This document shows positions 33,217-43,601 of a DNA stretch of 64,000 bases, piece after piece (positions within the stretch are counted from its first letter, which is position 1; every line of letters starts with the position of its first letter). The DNA is from Acidobacteriota bacterium (GTDB taxonomy: Bacteria; Acidobacteriota; Vicinamibacteria; Vicinamibacterales; CAVVIG01). The stretch lies in NCBI GenBank assembly GCA_020850715.1, contig JADZED010000035.1, positions 1 through 64,000 of the forward strand. Reading direction: 5' to 3'. The notes under the pieces were generated by a model. It did no database searches and was not told where the DNA came from. It saw only the letters and a program-made list of their open reading frames with translations. The position numbers were made by a program, and so were the translations under genes.

Positions 33217-34657
33217 GCAGGACGCGGTCGATGCCGAAGGCCGGACGGTCGGCGAGCTGCTGGCCGACCTCACGGCCAGGCACAGCGGGTTGAAGGCGCA
33301 CCTGTACAACGATCAGGGCAGGCTGCGCAGCTTCGTCAACGTCTACATCAACGACGAAGACATCCGCTACCTGCAGAAGGAGCAGACGCCGGTCAAGGAC
33401 GGCGACACCATCAGCATCATCCCGTCGGTGGCTGGCGGCGCGCCCACCTCCGCCGAGGTGGCGGCGGGCAGACCGGCTTCGCCCGGCGCGGGCGCCGGGG
33501 ACGCGCTGCCCGAGCTGTCGAACGAGGAGGTGCGGCGGTACAGCCGCCATCTGATCCTGCCGGAAGTCGGCATGGAGGGGCAGCGCAGGCTGAAGGCGGC
33601 GAAGGTGCTCTGCATCGGCGCGGGCGGCCTGGGCTCGCCGGTGGCGCTGTACCTCGCCGCGGCCGGCGTCGGCACGATCGGCATGGTGGACTTCGACGCC
33701 GTGGACATCAGCAACCTGCAGCGCCAGATCATCCACGGCACGCCCGATCTGGGCCGGTCGAAGCTCGCGTCGGCGACCGACAAGATCAAGGCCATCAACC
33801 CGCGCACCGACGTGAAGGGCTACGAGGTCGCGCTCTCGTCGGCCAACGCCCTCCAGATCTTCGAGGGCTACGACGTCGTCGTCGACGGCACCGACAACTT
33901 CCCGACGCGGTATCTGGTGAACGACGCGTGCGTGCTGCTCGGCATTCCCAACGCCTACGGCAGCATCTTCAGGTTCGAGGGGCAGGCGTCGGTGTTCGGG
34001 ACCGCGGAAGGCCCGTGCTATCGCTGCCTGTATCCGGAGCCGCCGCCGCCCGGTCTGGTGCCGAGCTGCGCCGAAGGCGGCGTGCTCGGCGTGCTGCCGG
34101 GGATGGTCGGCATGATCCAGGCGACCGAGGCGATCAAGCTGATATTGGGCGTCGGCGAGCCGCTGATCGGCCGGTTCCTGATCTACGACGCCCTGCGCAT
34201 GCGCTTTCGCGAGCTGAAGCTCCGCAAGGATGCCGACTGCCCGGTGTGCGGCACCCATCCGACGGTGACGAAGCTGATCGACTACGAGCAGTTCTGCGGC
34301 CTGCGGCCGGCGGCCGACGCACCGGCCGGCGCGCGCGCGACCGAGATCACGGCGGTCGAATTCAAGCAGCGGCTCGATCGCGGCGACCGCCTGACGATCG
34401 TCGACGTGCGCGAGCCGAACGAATTCCAGATCAACCGGATTGCCGGCTCCATCCTGATTCCGCTCGGGGAGGTGCCGGCGCGCTGTGCCGTCGAGCTGAA
34501 CCGCGACGACGAGATCGTCGTGCTCTGCAAAGTGGGCGGCCGCAGCGCGAAGGCGGCCGACTATCTGCGCACCCAGGGTTTCACGCGGGTGCTCAACTTG
34601 AGGGGGGGCATCCTGGACTGGATCGACAAGGTCGATCCCAGTCAGCCGAAGTACTGA
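33167..34657 (+). CDS. moeZ: CysO-like ubiquitin-fold / MoeZ adenylyltransferase / rhodanese fusion
   Basis: This 496-residue protein contains three domains. Residues 1-91 are a ThiS/MoaD/CysO fold ending TISIIPSVAGG, the same VAGG terminus as CysO but here internal. A flexible Ala/Pro/Gly linker (92-115) follows. The E1-like adenylyltransferase (about 115-375) has GAGGLGSPVALYLAAAGVG, DGTDNFPTRYLVND, zinc pairs CYRC and CPVC, and the cysteine in VPSCAEGGVLG. The C-terminal rhodanese (about 390-496) has active Cys in VVLCKVGGRSAKAA. It would adenylate and thiocarboxylate the ubiquitin-like tail, but that tail must first be freed. It overlaps the JAMM gene by 50 nt. Confidence 0.9.
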   Translation: MATRILIPTPLRPYTDRQDAVDAEGRTVGELLADLTARHSGLKAHLYNDQGRLRSFVNVYINDEDIRYLQKEQTPVKDGDTISIIPSVAGGAPTSAEVAAGRPASPGAGAGDALPELSNEEVRRYSRHLILPEVGMEGQRRLKAAKVLCIGAGGLGSPVALYLAAAGVGTIGMVDFDAVDISNLQRQIIHGTPDLGRSKLASATDKIKAINPRTDVKGYEVALSSANALQIFEGYDVVVDGTDNFPTRYLVNDACVLLGIPNAYGSIFRFEGQASVFGTAEGPCYRCLYPEPPPPGLVPSCAEGGVLGVLPGMVGMIQATEAIKLILGVGEPLIGRFLIYDALRMRFRELKLRKDADCPVCGTHPTVTKLIDYEQFCGLRPAADAPAGARATEITAVEFKQRLDRGDRLTIVDVREPNEFQINRIAGSILIPLGEVPARCAVELNRDDEIVVLCKVGGRSAKAADYLRTQGFTRVLNLRGGILDWIDKVDPSQPKY

Positions 34658-34724
34658 CGGCCGGCCAGTCGACCGGCGGGAGGCCACGGGCGGGCAGGCC
34701 GTCGATCGGCGGCGCGCAGCGTGT

Positions 34725-34746
34725 TAATATAGGACTTCGACGGTCG
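34725..34746 (+). promoter_or_regulatory. iscR promoter with GGACT-N5-GGTCG motif
   Basis: TAATAT (34725-34730) fits a -10 box and is followed at 34732-34746 by GGACTTCGACGGTCG, which shares the spaced halves seen at the cysM promoter. It lies 14 nt before the iscR ATG. Autoregulation by IscR is inferred from position and family behaviour. Confidence 0.58.
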
Positions 34747-34760
34747 GAATTGCGCCAGCG

Positions 34761-35213
34761 ATGCTGAGGCTTTCCAAGAAGGCGGACTACGCGCTGATGG
34801 CCATGAAACACCTGGCCCAGCGGAGCGATCGCGGATCGTCGAGCGCCCGCGAAATCGCAGAGCATTACCAGATTCCGATCGAGCTGATGGCGAAGGTGCT
34901 CCAGCGCCTGGTGCGGGGCGGCCTGCTCGAATCGCATCAGGGCACGCGGGGCGGCTACCGTCTGGCGCACCCGGCCACGCAGATCACGGTGGCCGACGTG
35001 ATCCAGGCCATCGACGGCCCGGTGACGGTGACCGCCTGCTCGGGCGACGATCGCTCCTGTGAACAGTTCTCGCGCTGCAACGTGCGGGACCCGCTGCAGC
35101 GCGTCCGCGAGCGCATTCTGAAAGCGCTCGGCGAGTGCACGGTGGCCGAGCTGGCGGCGGACGTGGTGCTGCCGGCGTCGGCCCACGGGGCAACCCTCCA
35201 CCCACCCCTATGA
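34761..35213 (+). CDS. iscR: Rrf2-family Fe-S regulator IscR
   Basis: This 150-residue Rrf2 protein has a winged helix ([37 protein letters not shown]) and wing [12 protein letters not shown]. The cluster-binding cysteines are Cys93, Cys100 and Cys106 ([15 protein letters not shown]), close to the E. coli C-x5-C-x5-C pattern but with six residues in the first gap. It is the first gene of the isc operon and overlaps iscS by ATGA. It should repress the operon when loaded with a [2Fe-2S] cluster. Confidence 0.93.
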   Translation: MLRLSKKADYALMAMKHLAQRSDRGSSSAREIAEHYQIPIELMAKVLQRLVRGGLLESHQGTRGGYRLAHPATQITVADVIQAIDGPVTVTACSGDDRSCEQFSRCNVRDPLQRVRERILKALGECTVAELAADVVLPASAHGATLHPPL

Positions 35214-36430
35214 GCATCACGCTTCCCATCTACATGGACTACCACGCGACGACGCCGGTGGACCCGCGCGTTGTCGAGGCCATGCTGCCGTACTTCTCGC
35301 AGCACTTCGGCAACGCCGCGAGCCGCAACCATCCATTCGGGTGGGCGGCGGAAGAAGCGGTGGAGACCGCACGCAGGCAGATCGCCGATCTCGTCGGCGC
35401 CAGCCCCAAGGAGATCGTCTTCACGAGCGGCGCGACCGAGTCGGACAACCTCGCGATCAAGGGCGCCGCGGAGATGTACCGCGAGAAGGGCAACCACATC
35501 ATCACCTGCGTGACCGAGCACAAGGCGGTCATCGACACCTGCAAGCGCCTGGAAAAGGACGGCTGGCGCGTCACCTACCTGCCGGTCCGGAAAGACGGGC
35601 TGATCGGCCTCGACGAGCTGCGCGCCGCGATCACCGACAAGACGATCCTCATCACGATCATGGCGGCGAACAACGAGATCGGCGTCCTCCAGCCGATCGG
35701 GGAGATCGGGGCGATCGCGAAGGAGAAGGGGATCCTCTTTCACACCGACGCGGTGCAGGCGGTCGGCAAGATCCCGTTCAACGTCGGCGAGCTGAAGGTC
35801 GACATGGCCTCGATCAGCGCGCACAAGATGTACGGGCCGAAAGGAGTCGGCGCGCTGTATGTACGGCGCCGCAATCCGCGCGTGCTGCTCTCGGCGATGA
35901 TCGACGGCGGCGGCCACGAGCGCGGCATGCGCTCGGGCACGCTCCACGTGCCGGGCATCGCCGGCTTCGGCAAGGCGGCGGAGCTGTGCCGGCTGGAGAT
36001 GGAGGCCGACGGCCGGCGCCTGCGCGAGCTGCGCGACTACCTGAACGAACGCCTGCATCGGGGGCTCGACGAGATCTACATCAACGGCTCGATGGAGCGG
36101 CGCCTGCCCCACAGCCTGAACATCAGCTTCGCGTACGTCGAAGGCGAGTCGCTGTTGATGGGCATCAACGACGTGGCGGTCTCGTCCGGCTCGGCGTGCA
36201 CGTCGGCGAGCCTCGAGCCGTCGTACGTGCTGAAGGCGCTCGGCGCCGGAGACGACCTGGCGCATTCGTCGATCCGCTTCGGCCTCGGGCGCTGGACGAC
36301 CAAGGAGGAGTGCGACTACGTCGCCGACAAGCTGATCAGCGTCGTGACGCGGCTGCGCGAGATGTCGCCGCTCTACGAGCTCGCGAAGGAAGGCGTCGAT
36401 CTGTCGACGATGCAGTGGACGCCGCACTAG
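35210..36430 (+). CDS. iscS: cysteine desulfurase IscS
   Basis: This 406-residue class-V PLP enzyme removes sulfur from cysteine for cluster assembly and tRNA thiolation. Landmarks are [20 protein letters not shown], the PLP histidine region [13 protein letters not shown], the PLP lysine [14 protein letters not shown] and the persulfide cysteine loop [14 protein letters not shown]. Length and the long loop mark the group-I IscS/NifS type, not SufS. It starts by overlapping the iscR stop and is separated from iscU by a 142-bp gap with hairpins. Confidence 0.95.
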   Translation: MSITLPIYMDYHATTPVDPRVVEAMLPYFSQHFGNAASRNHPFGWAAEEAVETARRQIADLVGASPKEIVFTSGATESDNLAIKGAAEMYREKGNHIITCVTEHKAVIDTCKRLEKDGWRVTYLPVRKDGLIGLDELRAAITDKTILITIMAANNEIGVLQPIGEIGAIAKEKGILFHTDAVQAVGKIPFNVGELKVDMASISAHKMYGPKGVGALYVRRRNPRVLLSAMIDGGGHERGMRSGTLHVPGIAGFGKAAELCRLEMEADGRRLRELRDYLNERLHRGLDEIYINGSMERRLPHSLNISFAYVEGESLLMGINDVAVSSGSACTSASLEPSYVLKALGAGDDLAHSSIRFGLGRWTTKEECDYVADKLISVVTRLREMSPLYELAKEGVDLSTMQWTPH

Positions 36431-36456
36431 GGGGCGTCCGGCCGGGAGTGCCGCGG

Positions 36457-36556
36457 GGCCGGCTCCGGCCTGACCCCTCGGGAATGGCGCGGGCCTTCAG
36501 GCCCCGGGTTGGAGTGCAGGCCATCAGGCCTGCGGGTTGTCAGGCCCAGCGGCCTG
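36457..36556 (+). repeat. four successive GC-rich hairpins between iscS and iscU
   Basis: Perfect stems follow one another: GGCCGG-ct-CCGGCC (36457-36470), GGGCC-ttca-GGCCC (36491-36504), GCAGGCC-atca-GGCCTGC (36516-36533) and CAGGCC-cagc-GGCCTG (36541-36556). The last three are spaced about 24-27 bp and have four-base loops. They lie inside the operon, so they may act on mRNA processing, stability or partial termination, or be REP-like repeats. Confidence 0.6.
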
Positions 36557-36572
36557 CCGTTCAGGGGACGAC

Positions 36573-36992
36573 ATGGCGTATTCGAGCAAAGTCATCGATC
36601 ACTACGAGAACCCGCGCAACGTCGGTTCGCTGCCGAAAGACGATGCGCACGTCGGGACGGGGCTGGTCGGCGCGCCGGAATGCGGGGACGTCATGAAGCT
36701 GCAGGTCAAGGTGAATCCCGAGACCGGCGTCATCGACGATGCGAAGTTCAAGACGTTCGGGTGCGGCTCGGCCATCGCGAGCTCGAGTCTGGCGACCGAA
36801 TGGCTCAAGGGCAAGACGGTGGAGCAGGCGCTGGCCATCAAGAACACCGACATCGTCAGCGAGCTGAGCCTTCCTCCCGTGAAGATCCACTGCTCGGTGC
36901 TGGCCGAAGATGCCATCAAGGCGGCAATCGCCGACTACCGGAAGAAGCAGCAGGCGGCGGAGGCTCCCGCGGCGGCGCAGCCGATGATCTGA
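36573..36992 (+). CDS. iscU: Fe-S cluster scaffold IscU
   Basis: This 139-residue scaffold on which IscS and frataxin-type factors build [2Fe-2S] clusters has ligands Cys37 and Asp39 (APECGDVM), Cys64 (FGCGSAIASSS) and Cys107 (HCSVLAEDA). The chaperone-recognition motif LPPVK at 100-104 matches the HscA-binding motif, consistent with hscA and hscB downstream. A short Ala/Gln-rich tail ends the protein. It lies 15 nt before iscA. Confidence 0.96.
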   Translation: MAYSSKVIDHYENPRNVGSLPKDDAHVGTGLVGAPECGDVMKLQVKVNPETGVIDDAKFKTFGCGSAIASSSLATEWLKGKTVEQALAIKNTDIVSELSLPPVKIHCSVLAEDAIKAAIADYRKKQQAAEAPAAAQPMI

Positions 36993-37007
36993 CGCGGAAG
37001 TTCCGGC

Positions 37008-37358
37008 GTGACAGACGCGAAGGTGACGAGAGTGGTTGAGATCAGCGCGACGGCGGCGCATCAGATTCGGAAGCTGATGGCGCGCGAGGGCATCGGCGAG
37101 GGCGGCCTGCGTGTCGGCGTGAAGGGGGGCGGATGCTCGGGCCTGAGCTACACCTTCGCGTGGGAAAAGACGGCGCGGCTCGGCGACGAAGTCTTCGACG
37201 GCCCGGATGGCGCCCGGATCTTCGTCGACAGAAAGAGCCTGCTGTACCTGGATGGGACCGTGCTGGACTACGACACGAGCCTGATCGGCAGGGGCTTCGT
37301 CTTCAGCAACCCGAACGCGAAGGCGACCTGCGGCTGCGGCAGCTCGTTCGGCGCTTAG
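37008..37358 (+). CDS. iscA: A-type Fe-S carrier IscA
   Basis: This 116-residue A-type carrier accepts or delivers clusters. The three cysteines are in GVKGGGCSGLSYTF and the terminal KATCGCGSSFGA. It starts at GTG 37008 without a strong ribosome site, close behind iscU. The 179-bp gap to hscB that follows contains a copy of the 90-bp dispersed repeat (37391-37480). Confidence 0.94.
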   Translation: MTDAKVTRVVEISATAAHQIRKLMAREGIGEGGLRVGVKGGGCSGLSYTFAWEKTARLGDEVFDGPDGARIFVDRKSLLYLDGTVLDYDTSLIGRGFVFSNPNAKATCGCGSSFGA

Positions 37359-37390
37359 TGTCGCGAGCCAGTGATTAGCCATACCATTCG

Positions 37391-37480
37391 CGGGCGGCGC
37401 GTCCTGGTTGGCGGCGTTGCTCAGCGCTCAGATATGCCCAATGTCCTCGCCCCTCGCGCCTGGCCGTCCGGGCGCGGCGC
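37391..37480 (-). repeat. 90-bp dispersed repeat, copy in iscA-hscB gap
   Basis: This segment aligns without gaps, at about 80 percent identity, to the reverse complement of 41281-41370. The best-conserved parts are GGCGGCGTTGCTC and CTCGCGCCTGGCC. It lies between iscA and hscB in the middle of the isc operon. Confidence 0.68.
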
Positions 37481-37537
37481 TCCGCGCCTTGTGCCACCAA
37501 TCACGGGTCCGGGACGCTAGAGGGCGCGGATCCGCGC

Positions 37538-38218
37538 ATGCCGCCGACCATTCAAGCCTGTCGGGAGTGCGGCGGAGGGGCGCCGATCGATGCGCACTTC
37601 TGTCCGCAGTGCTCCAAGATCCTGTCGCTCGGCCAGCACGGCGACTACTTCGCGTTCCTGGGGCTGCCGCGCCGGCTGATGCTCGACGCCGCCGATCTCG
37701 AGCAGCGGTTCCGCATGCTGAGCCGGCAGTTCCATCCCGACTTCTTCTACAACGCGGCGCCGGCCGAACGCCGCGCCAGCCTCGAGCGTTCGTCCTACCT
37801 GAACGACGCGTATCGGACGCTGAAGCAGCCGGTCTCGCGGATCGAGTACCTGCTGCAACTGGAAGGCGCGGCGGCCAGAACGCCGCAGGAGCAGTCCCGG
37901 CAGGTGCCGCCCGCGCTGCTCGAAGAGGTGTTCGCGCTCAACGAGGAGCTCGACGAGATTCGCGGACAGCGCGCGGCCGGCGCCGCGGCCCGGGTCCTGG
38001 CGCCGCGGCTGGAGCGGGCGCGCCAGCCGATCGAGCGCAGGCGCGACGAGCACGAGCGGCAGCTCGCGGCGCTCTCGGCGGAATGGGACGCGTTGCTCGA
38101 TCGGGCCGCCGCGCCCGCGGCGCGGCGGCCGGTGCTCGATGCGCTACGCGAGTGCATGCTGGAGCGGAACTACATCCGGAATCTGCTGGCGGGCATCGAG
38201 CGGGAGCTCGGAGACTGA
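37538..38218 (+). CDS. hscB: Fe-S co-chaperone HscB with N-terminal zinc finger
   Basis: This 226-residue type-III J-protein stimulates HscA and docks IscU. The J domain has HPD at residues 66-68 (LSRQFHPDFF), and the C-terminal three-helix bundle contains SYLNDAYRTLKQPVSRIEYL. Unlike E. coli HscB it begins with a tetracysteine zinc site (Cys8, Cys11, Cys22, Cys25 in ACRECGGG and HFCPQCSK), a feature known from human HSCB. It is followed by hscA after 66 bp. Confidence 0.92.
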   Translation: MPPTIQACRECGGGAPIDAHFCPQCSKILSLGQHGDYFAFLGLPRRLMLDAADLEQRFRMLSRQFHPDFFYNAAPAERRASLERSSYLNDAYRTLKQPVSRIEYLLQLEGAAARTPQEQSRQVPPALLEEVFALNEELDEIRGQRAAGAAARVLAPRLERARQPIERRRDEHERQLAALSAEWDALLDRAAAPAARRPVLDALRECMLERNYIRNLLAGIERELGD

Positions 38219-38284
38219 GCGCGATGAACGCGACGGGATGGAGCGCGGCTTGGTCGAGGCGGGCGCGCGGGCGATTGGCGTGAC

Positions 38285-40142
<1,858 letters not shown>

Positions 40143-40150
<8 letters not shown>

Positions 40151-40550
40151 GGTCACCTTCGTCATCGACGGGGTGCCGCGCACGGTCGAATTCGAGGCCG
40201 GCCGGCTCCCGTACTCCAACCACGGCAGGCCGGAATCCCTGCTCGATGTCGCGAAGAACTTCGACATTCCGCTCGAGCACGCCTGCGGCGGGAGCTGTGC
40301 GTGCACGACCTGCCACGTCATCGTGACGGAGGGCGCGCCGAACCTCAGCGAGATGGAGGACGACGAGGACGATCGCCTGCTGACTGCGTGGGGGCTCACC
40401 GCCCGGTCGCGCCTCGGCTGCCAGGCCGTCGTCGCCGGCGACGTCGTCTGTGAACTGCCGATGTACACGCGCAACTACGTGCAGGAGGGCGGCGGGATCC
40501 AGCTCGGAAAGTCGGACCGCAAGGCCAGGACGGAGGAGGTTCCCACGTGA
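40143..40550 (+). CDS. fdx: isc-operon [2Fe-2S] ferredoxin
   Basis: This 135-residue adrenodoxin-type ferredoxin has cluster ligands in [15 protein letters not shown] (Cys-x5-Cys-x2-Cys) and a fourth Cys in [12 protein letters not shown]. It supplies electrons for cluster assembly on IscU. The N-terminus has an extra loop ([20 protein letters not shown]) compared with E. coli Fdx. It starts inside the end of hscA and overlaps iscX as GTGA. Confidence 0.94.
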
Positions 40551-40750
40551 AATGGACTGACGCCGAAGCCATCGCGATCGCCCTGGCCGACAGGTTCCCC
40601 GGCATCGATCCGCTCACCGTGCGCTTCACCGATCTGCGCGACAAGGTGATCGGGCTCGCCGGATTCGCCGACGATCCGAAGGCATCCAACGAGCCGAAGC
40701 TCGAGGCGATTCAGATGGCCTGGTACGAGGAATTCAAGGACGCGCAATGA
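40547..40750 (+). CDS. iscX: Fe-S assembly protein IscX
   Basis: This 67-residue acidic protein has the IscX/YfhJ pattern DAEAIAIALADRFPGIDPLT, then VRFTDLRDKVIGLAGFADDP and MAWYEEFKDAQ. IscX binds IscS and modulates desulfurase activity or iron delivery. It starts with GTG overlapping the fdx stop and ends with ATGA into a membrane-protein gene. Confidence 0.93.
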   Translation: MKWTDAEAIAIALADRFPGIDPLTVRFTDLRDKVIGLAGFADDPKASNEPKLEAIQMAWYEEFKDAQ

Positions 40751-41244
40751 CCCTGGGCGGCATCTTCAGGCCGGGCATGCGCGGGTACTTCGTCCCGCTC
40801 GGCGCCGGCCTGGTGCTCGCCGCCAGCGCGTTTCTCCCCTGGGTCGTCGTCGACGGCATCGCGCACCGCGGGGTGCCCGACATGGCCGCGCTCTGGATCG
40901 CGGGCCTCGGCGCGCTTGCCGCCGTGCTGGCTTTCCTCAGCCTGCTCACACGGCGGAATTCCCGCCACCCGCTGCTCATCGTCGGTCTCGCGGCGCTCGG
41001 CATCATGTTCCTGTCGTGGCGCATCATGCCGCGCATGGCCGGCGAGCGCGCGCTGACGATGGCACAGGCCAGAGTGATTGTCGGTTCGGCGCGCGAGACC
41101 GCGGCGCCGGTTGCCGCCGCCGGCCTGGGCATCTACCTCGGGATGGGCGCCTCGGCGGTGCTCGTCGGATTCGGCCTCACGATTGTGATCGCGCGGGTGC
41201 AGCAGACCCGCATCGTCGTCGACCAGGACGACGATGTCGAGTAG
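40747..41244 (+). CDS. four-helix membrane protein between iscX and mqnB
   Basis: This 165-residue protein has about four hydrophobic segments (about residues 15-35, 47-67, 75-92 and 120-147) and an acidic C-terminus (VVDQDDDVE). I do not recognise a family. The gene is coupled by ATGA to iscX and overlaps mqnB by 11 nt, which places it in one transcript with the Fe-S and menaquinone genes. Confidence 0.72.
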   Translation: MTLGGIFRPGMRGYFVPLGAGLVLAASAFLPWVVVDGIAHRGVPDMAALWIAGLGALAAVLAFLSLLTRRNSRHPLLIVGLAALGIMFLSWRIMPRMAGERALTMAQARVIVGSARETAAPVAAAGLGIYLGMGASAVLVGFGLTIVIARVQQTRIVVDQDDDVE

Positions 41245-42094
41245 CAGCCCGTCCGCGCCGGACGGGGACGAGAACGCGGCGCGCGGCACCCGGATGGCCA
41301 GGCGCGAAGGGCGAGCCCGCCGGGAATATTGGAGCGTCGAGCAACGCCGCCAGCCGGGACGCCCCGCCCGCCAGGTGGCCTTCGAGCCGCGTGGACGGGC
41401 CGCTGGCGGCCGGCCGACGCGGCTGCTGGTCGTCGCGGCGACGCCTGGGGAGATCGCGCCGGTGGTCGAGCGGCTCGGCGACGGGATCGACAACGGCCTG
41501 CTGCGATCGTACTGCCGGCACACCACCCAGATCGACGTGCTGATCACCGGCGTGGGGATGGTGCCGACCGCCGTCTGGTGCACGCGCGCGCTCGCGAAGA
41601 CGCGCTACGATCTGTGCATCAACTGCGGCGTGTGCGGCAGTTTCGACCCGGCCCTTGCGCCAGGTACGGTCGTTCGCGTGGCGTCGGACCGGATCGCCGG
41701 ACTCGGCGCGGAGTCGGGCGACGAGCTGCTCTCGCTGGCCGAGCTCGGGCTCGCCGAGGCCGGCCCGCACAAGCTTTCCGGCGGCGGCGAGCTGCGGGCG
41801 GCCTGTCCGGCGAATGCCGCCATCCGGACGCTGCCCGCCGTGCGGGGCATCACGGTGAACGCCGTCCACGGCAGCGAACGCTCGATCCGGCTCGCTGTCG
41901 AGCGCTTCCAGCCGCAGGTCGAGAGCATGGAGGGCGCGGCGTTCATGTACGCCTGCATGGCCCACGGCGTGGAACTTGCGCAGATCCGAGCCGTATCGAA
42001 CGTCGTCGAACCGAGAAACCGCCAGGCGTGGAAGCTCCCGGAAGCGATCGCGAGCCTCGGCGAGGCGGCACTGAGGATCCTCGATCAGACATGA
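41234..42094 (+). CDS. mqnB: futalosine hydrolase
   Basis: This 286-residue nucleosidase of the MTA/SAH family cleaves futalosine in the alternative menaquinone pathway. The catalytic domain starts near residue 62 (TRLLVVAATPGEIAPVVERL) and has ITGVGMVPTAVWCTRALA, INCGVCGSFDPALAPG and the catalytic-acid region VESMEGAAFMYACMAHGV. The first 60 residues are Arg-rich and are encoded largely by a copy of a 90-bp dispersed repeat (41281-41370). The true start could instead be the in-frame GTG at 41375. The ATG at 41234 overlaps the previous gene by 11 nt. It is coupled to mqnD by ATGA. Confidence 0.88.
   Translation: MSSSSPSAPDGDENAARGTRMARREGRARREYWSVEQRRQPGRPARQVAFEPRGRAAGGRPTRLLVVAATPGEIAPVVERLGDGIDNGLLRSYCRHTTQIDVLITGVGMVPTAVWCTRALAKTRYDLCINCGVCGSFDPALAPGTVVRVASDRIAGLGAESGDELLSLAELGLAEAGPHKLSGGGELRAACPANAAIRTLPAVRGITVNAVHGSERSIRLAVERFQPQVESMEGAAFMYACMAHGVELAQIRAVSNVVEPRNRQAWKLPEAIASLGEAALRILDQT
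41281..41370 (+). repeat. 90-bp dispersed repeat, copy in the mqnB 5' end
   Basis: This is the inverted partner of 37391-37480 (about 80 percent identity over 90 bp). Bases 41344-41368 also match 24 of 25 bases at 211-235 inside the MITE-like element. Here the repeat keeps the mqnB frame open and adds about 30 Arg-rich codons. Confidence 0.68.
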
Positions 42095-42927
42095 AGCTGT
42101 CCCTCGCGTTTTCGCCCTGTCCCAACGACTGCTTCATCTTCGACGCCATCGTGCACAGGCGAATCGATCTCGAAGGCATCGAGTTCGACGTGAGACTGGC
42201 CGATGTGGAAGCGCTGAATCAGGCGGCGCTCGAGCGGCGCATCGACGTCACGAAGCTGAGCTGCCACGCGTACCTCCACTGCGCGGCCGACTACGTGCTG
42301 CTCGACGCCGGGAGCGCGCTGGGCCGCGGCTGCGGGCCGCTGCTCATCTCGAAGCGGGCGATCACGGCCGGCGAGGTCTCCTCCGGAACGCTGCGGATCG
42401 CGGGCCCCGGGCGGTTCACCACCGCGCAACTCCTGCTCGGCCTCGCATTCCCGGGCGCACGGGAGGCGACCGCGATGGTCTTCTCGGAGATCGAGGGGGC
42501 CGTGCTTGGCGGCGGATTCGACGCCGGGCTGATCATCCACGAGAACCGGTTCACCTACGAGGCGAAGGGGCTCAGGAAGATCGTCGATCTCGGCGAGTTC
42601 TGGGAGCGGGAGGCGCAGGCGCCGATTCCGCTTGGCGCCATCGCGGTCCGCCGATCGCTGAACGGGCAGCTTGCGCAGGCGATGAACCGCATCGTCCGCC
42701 GGAGCGTCGAGTACGCCTTCGCCAATCCGTCGGCCAGCCGGCCGTTCGTACGCGGGCACGCGCAGGAGATGAGCGACGATGTCGTGCGCCGCCACATCGA
42801 TCTGTACGTGAACGACTACTCGCGCGATCTCGGCGAGGAGGGGCGGCGGGCGCTGCGGCAGCTCTTCGCGCGCGCGCGCGCGGCAGGCGTGGCGCCCGCG
42901 GTGGATGCACCGTTTCTCGAGCCCTGA
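42091..42927 (+). CDS. mqnD: 1,4-dihydroxy-6-naphthoate synthase
   Basis: This 278-residue MqnA/MqnD-fold protein converts cyclic dehypoxanthinyl futalosine to dihydroxynaphthoate. The MqnD signature is SLAFSPCPNDCFIFDAIVH, and DVEALNQAALERRIDVTKLS, YVLLDAGSALGRGCGPLLIS and GLIIHENRFTYEAKGL follow. It is the last gene of the string that begins with iscR. A palindrome GCCCTGA-c-TCAGGGC (42921-42935) covers its stop codon and may be a transcript-end hairpin, though no T-run follows. Confidence 0.92.
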   Translation: MKLSLAFSPCPNDCFIFDAIVHRRIDLEGIEFDVRLADVEALNQAALERRIDVTKLSCHAYLHCAADYVLLDAGSALGRGCGPLLISKRAITAGEVSSGTLRIAGPGRFTTAQLLLGLAFPGAREATAMVFSEIEGAVLGGGFDAGLIIHENRFTYEAKGLRKIVDLGEFWEREAQAPIPLGAIAVRRSLNGQLAQAMNRIVRRSVEYAFANPSASRPFVRGHAQEMSDDVVRRHIDLYVNDYSRDLGEEGRRALRQLFARARAAGVAPAVDAPFLEP

Positions 42928-43601
42928 CTCAGGGCGCCGTGGATCCTCGGGGAAGTCTTACGTTCGATGCAGGAGCGTCGCAAGATCCGGCGGCGCCCGG
43001 ACACGGCGCGGTGTCTCCCGCGCCGCAGCTCGGGGCGAACGAGCGGCCTCAATCGGACCGAACCGGCTCCGTGGCGCTCGCCCACGCTCCAAGACAGGCA
43101 CGAACTCCTGCACGGCCGTGAGGCGCCAGTTGTCCTTGCCCGGCGCCCATGTTGAGCTCGCCCTCCCAGGTAGTCGTCGCGGCGGTAGACCGTTGGCGAT
43201 GTCGCGTGTGCCGGAGGCGCTCGATCGAGCGTCGTCGTGATTCGGAGGGGAACCCTCGGGATGAGCGTCGTGCACGCCTCGGCCCGCGCTCAGAGCGGGC
43301 GGTTCTCCGCGTCATCCGCGAAAGATCTCCCGGTCCTCGTGCGAGGCCTCGCCAACGCCGATAGGAGACGACGCGAGACCCCGCGCCCCTCTTCGTCGTC
43401 GGTACGGCATGCCTCGTGCTGCCGCGTATGACGGTACGCGAAGAGCGTTGAGCATCGTGAAACAATGCATCGGCGCAGTGCATCAACTGCTTGCCTCGTA
43501 CGTATGGCGAGCTGTGGATTCGGCGGTCATCCGAGGCCCGCGCCGCGTGTAGGAGCTCGACCTCGGCCGGCCGATGCCGGTGTTTCGCAGAGGGAGGAGC
43601 C
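42928..43601. other. non-coding stretch, probable gene remnants
   Basis: No full-length credible gene is visible in these 674 bp. Short readable pieces on the minus strand around 43100-43200 (for example YRRDDYL in one frame and GELNMGAG in another) suggest a decayed gene that I cannot name. There is no tRNA or clear repeat. Confidence 0.4.
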
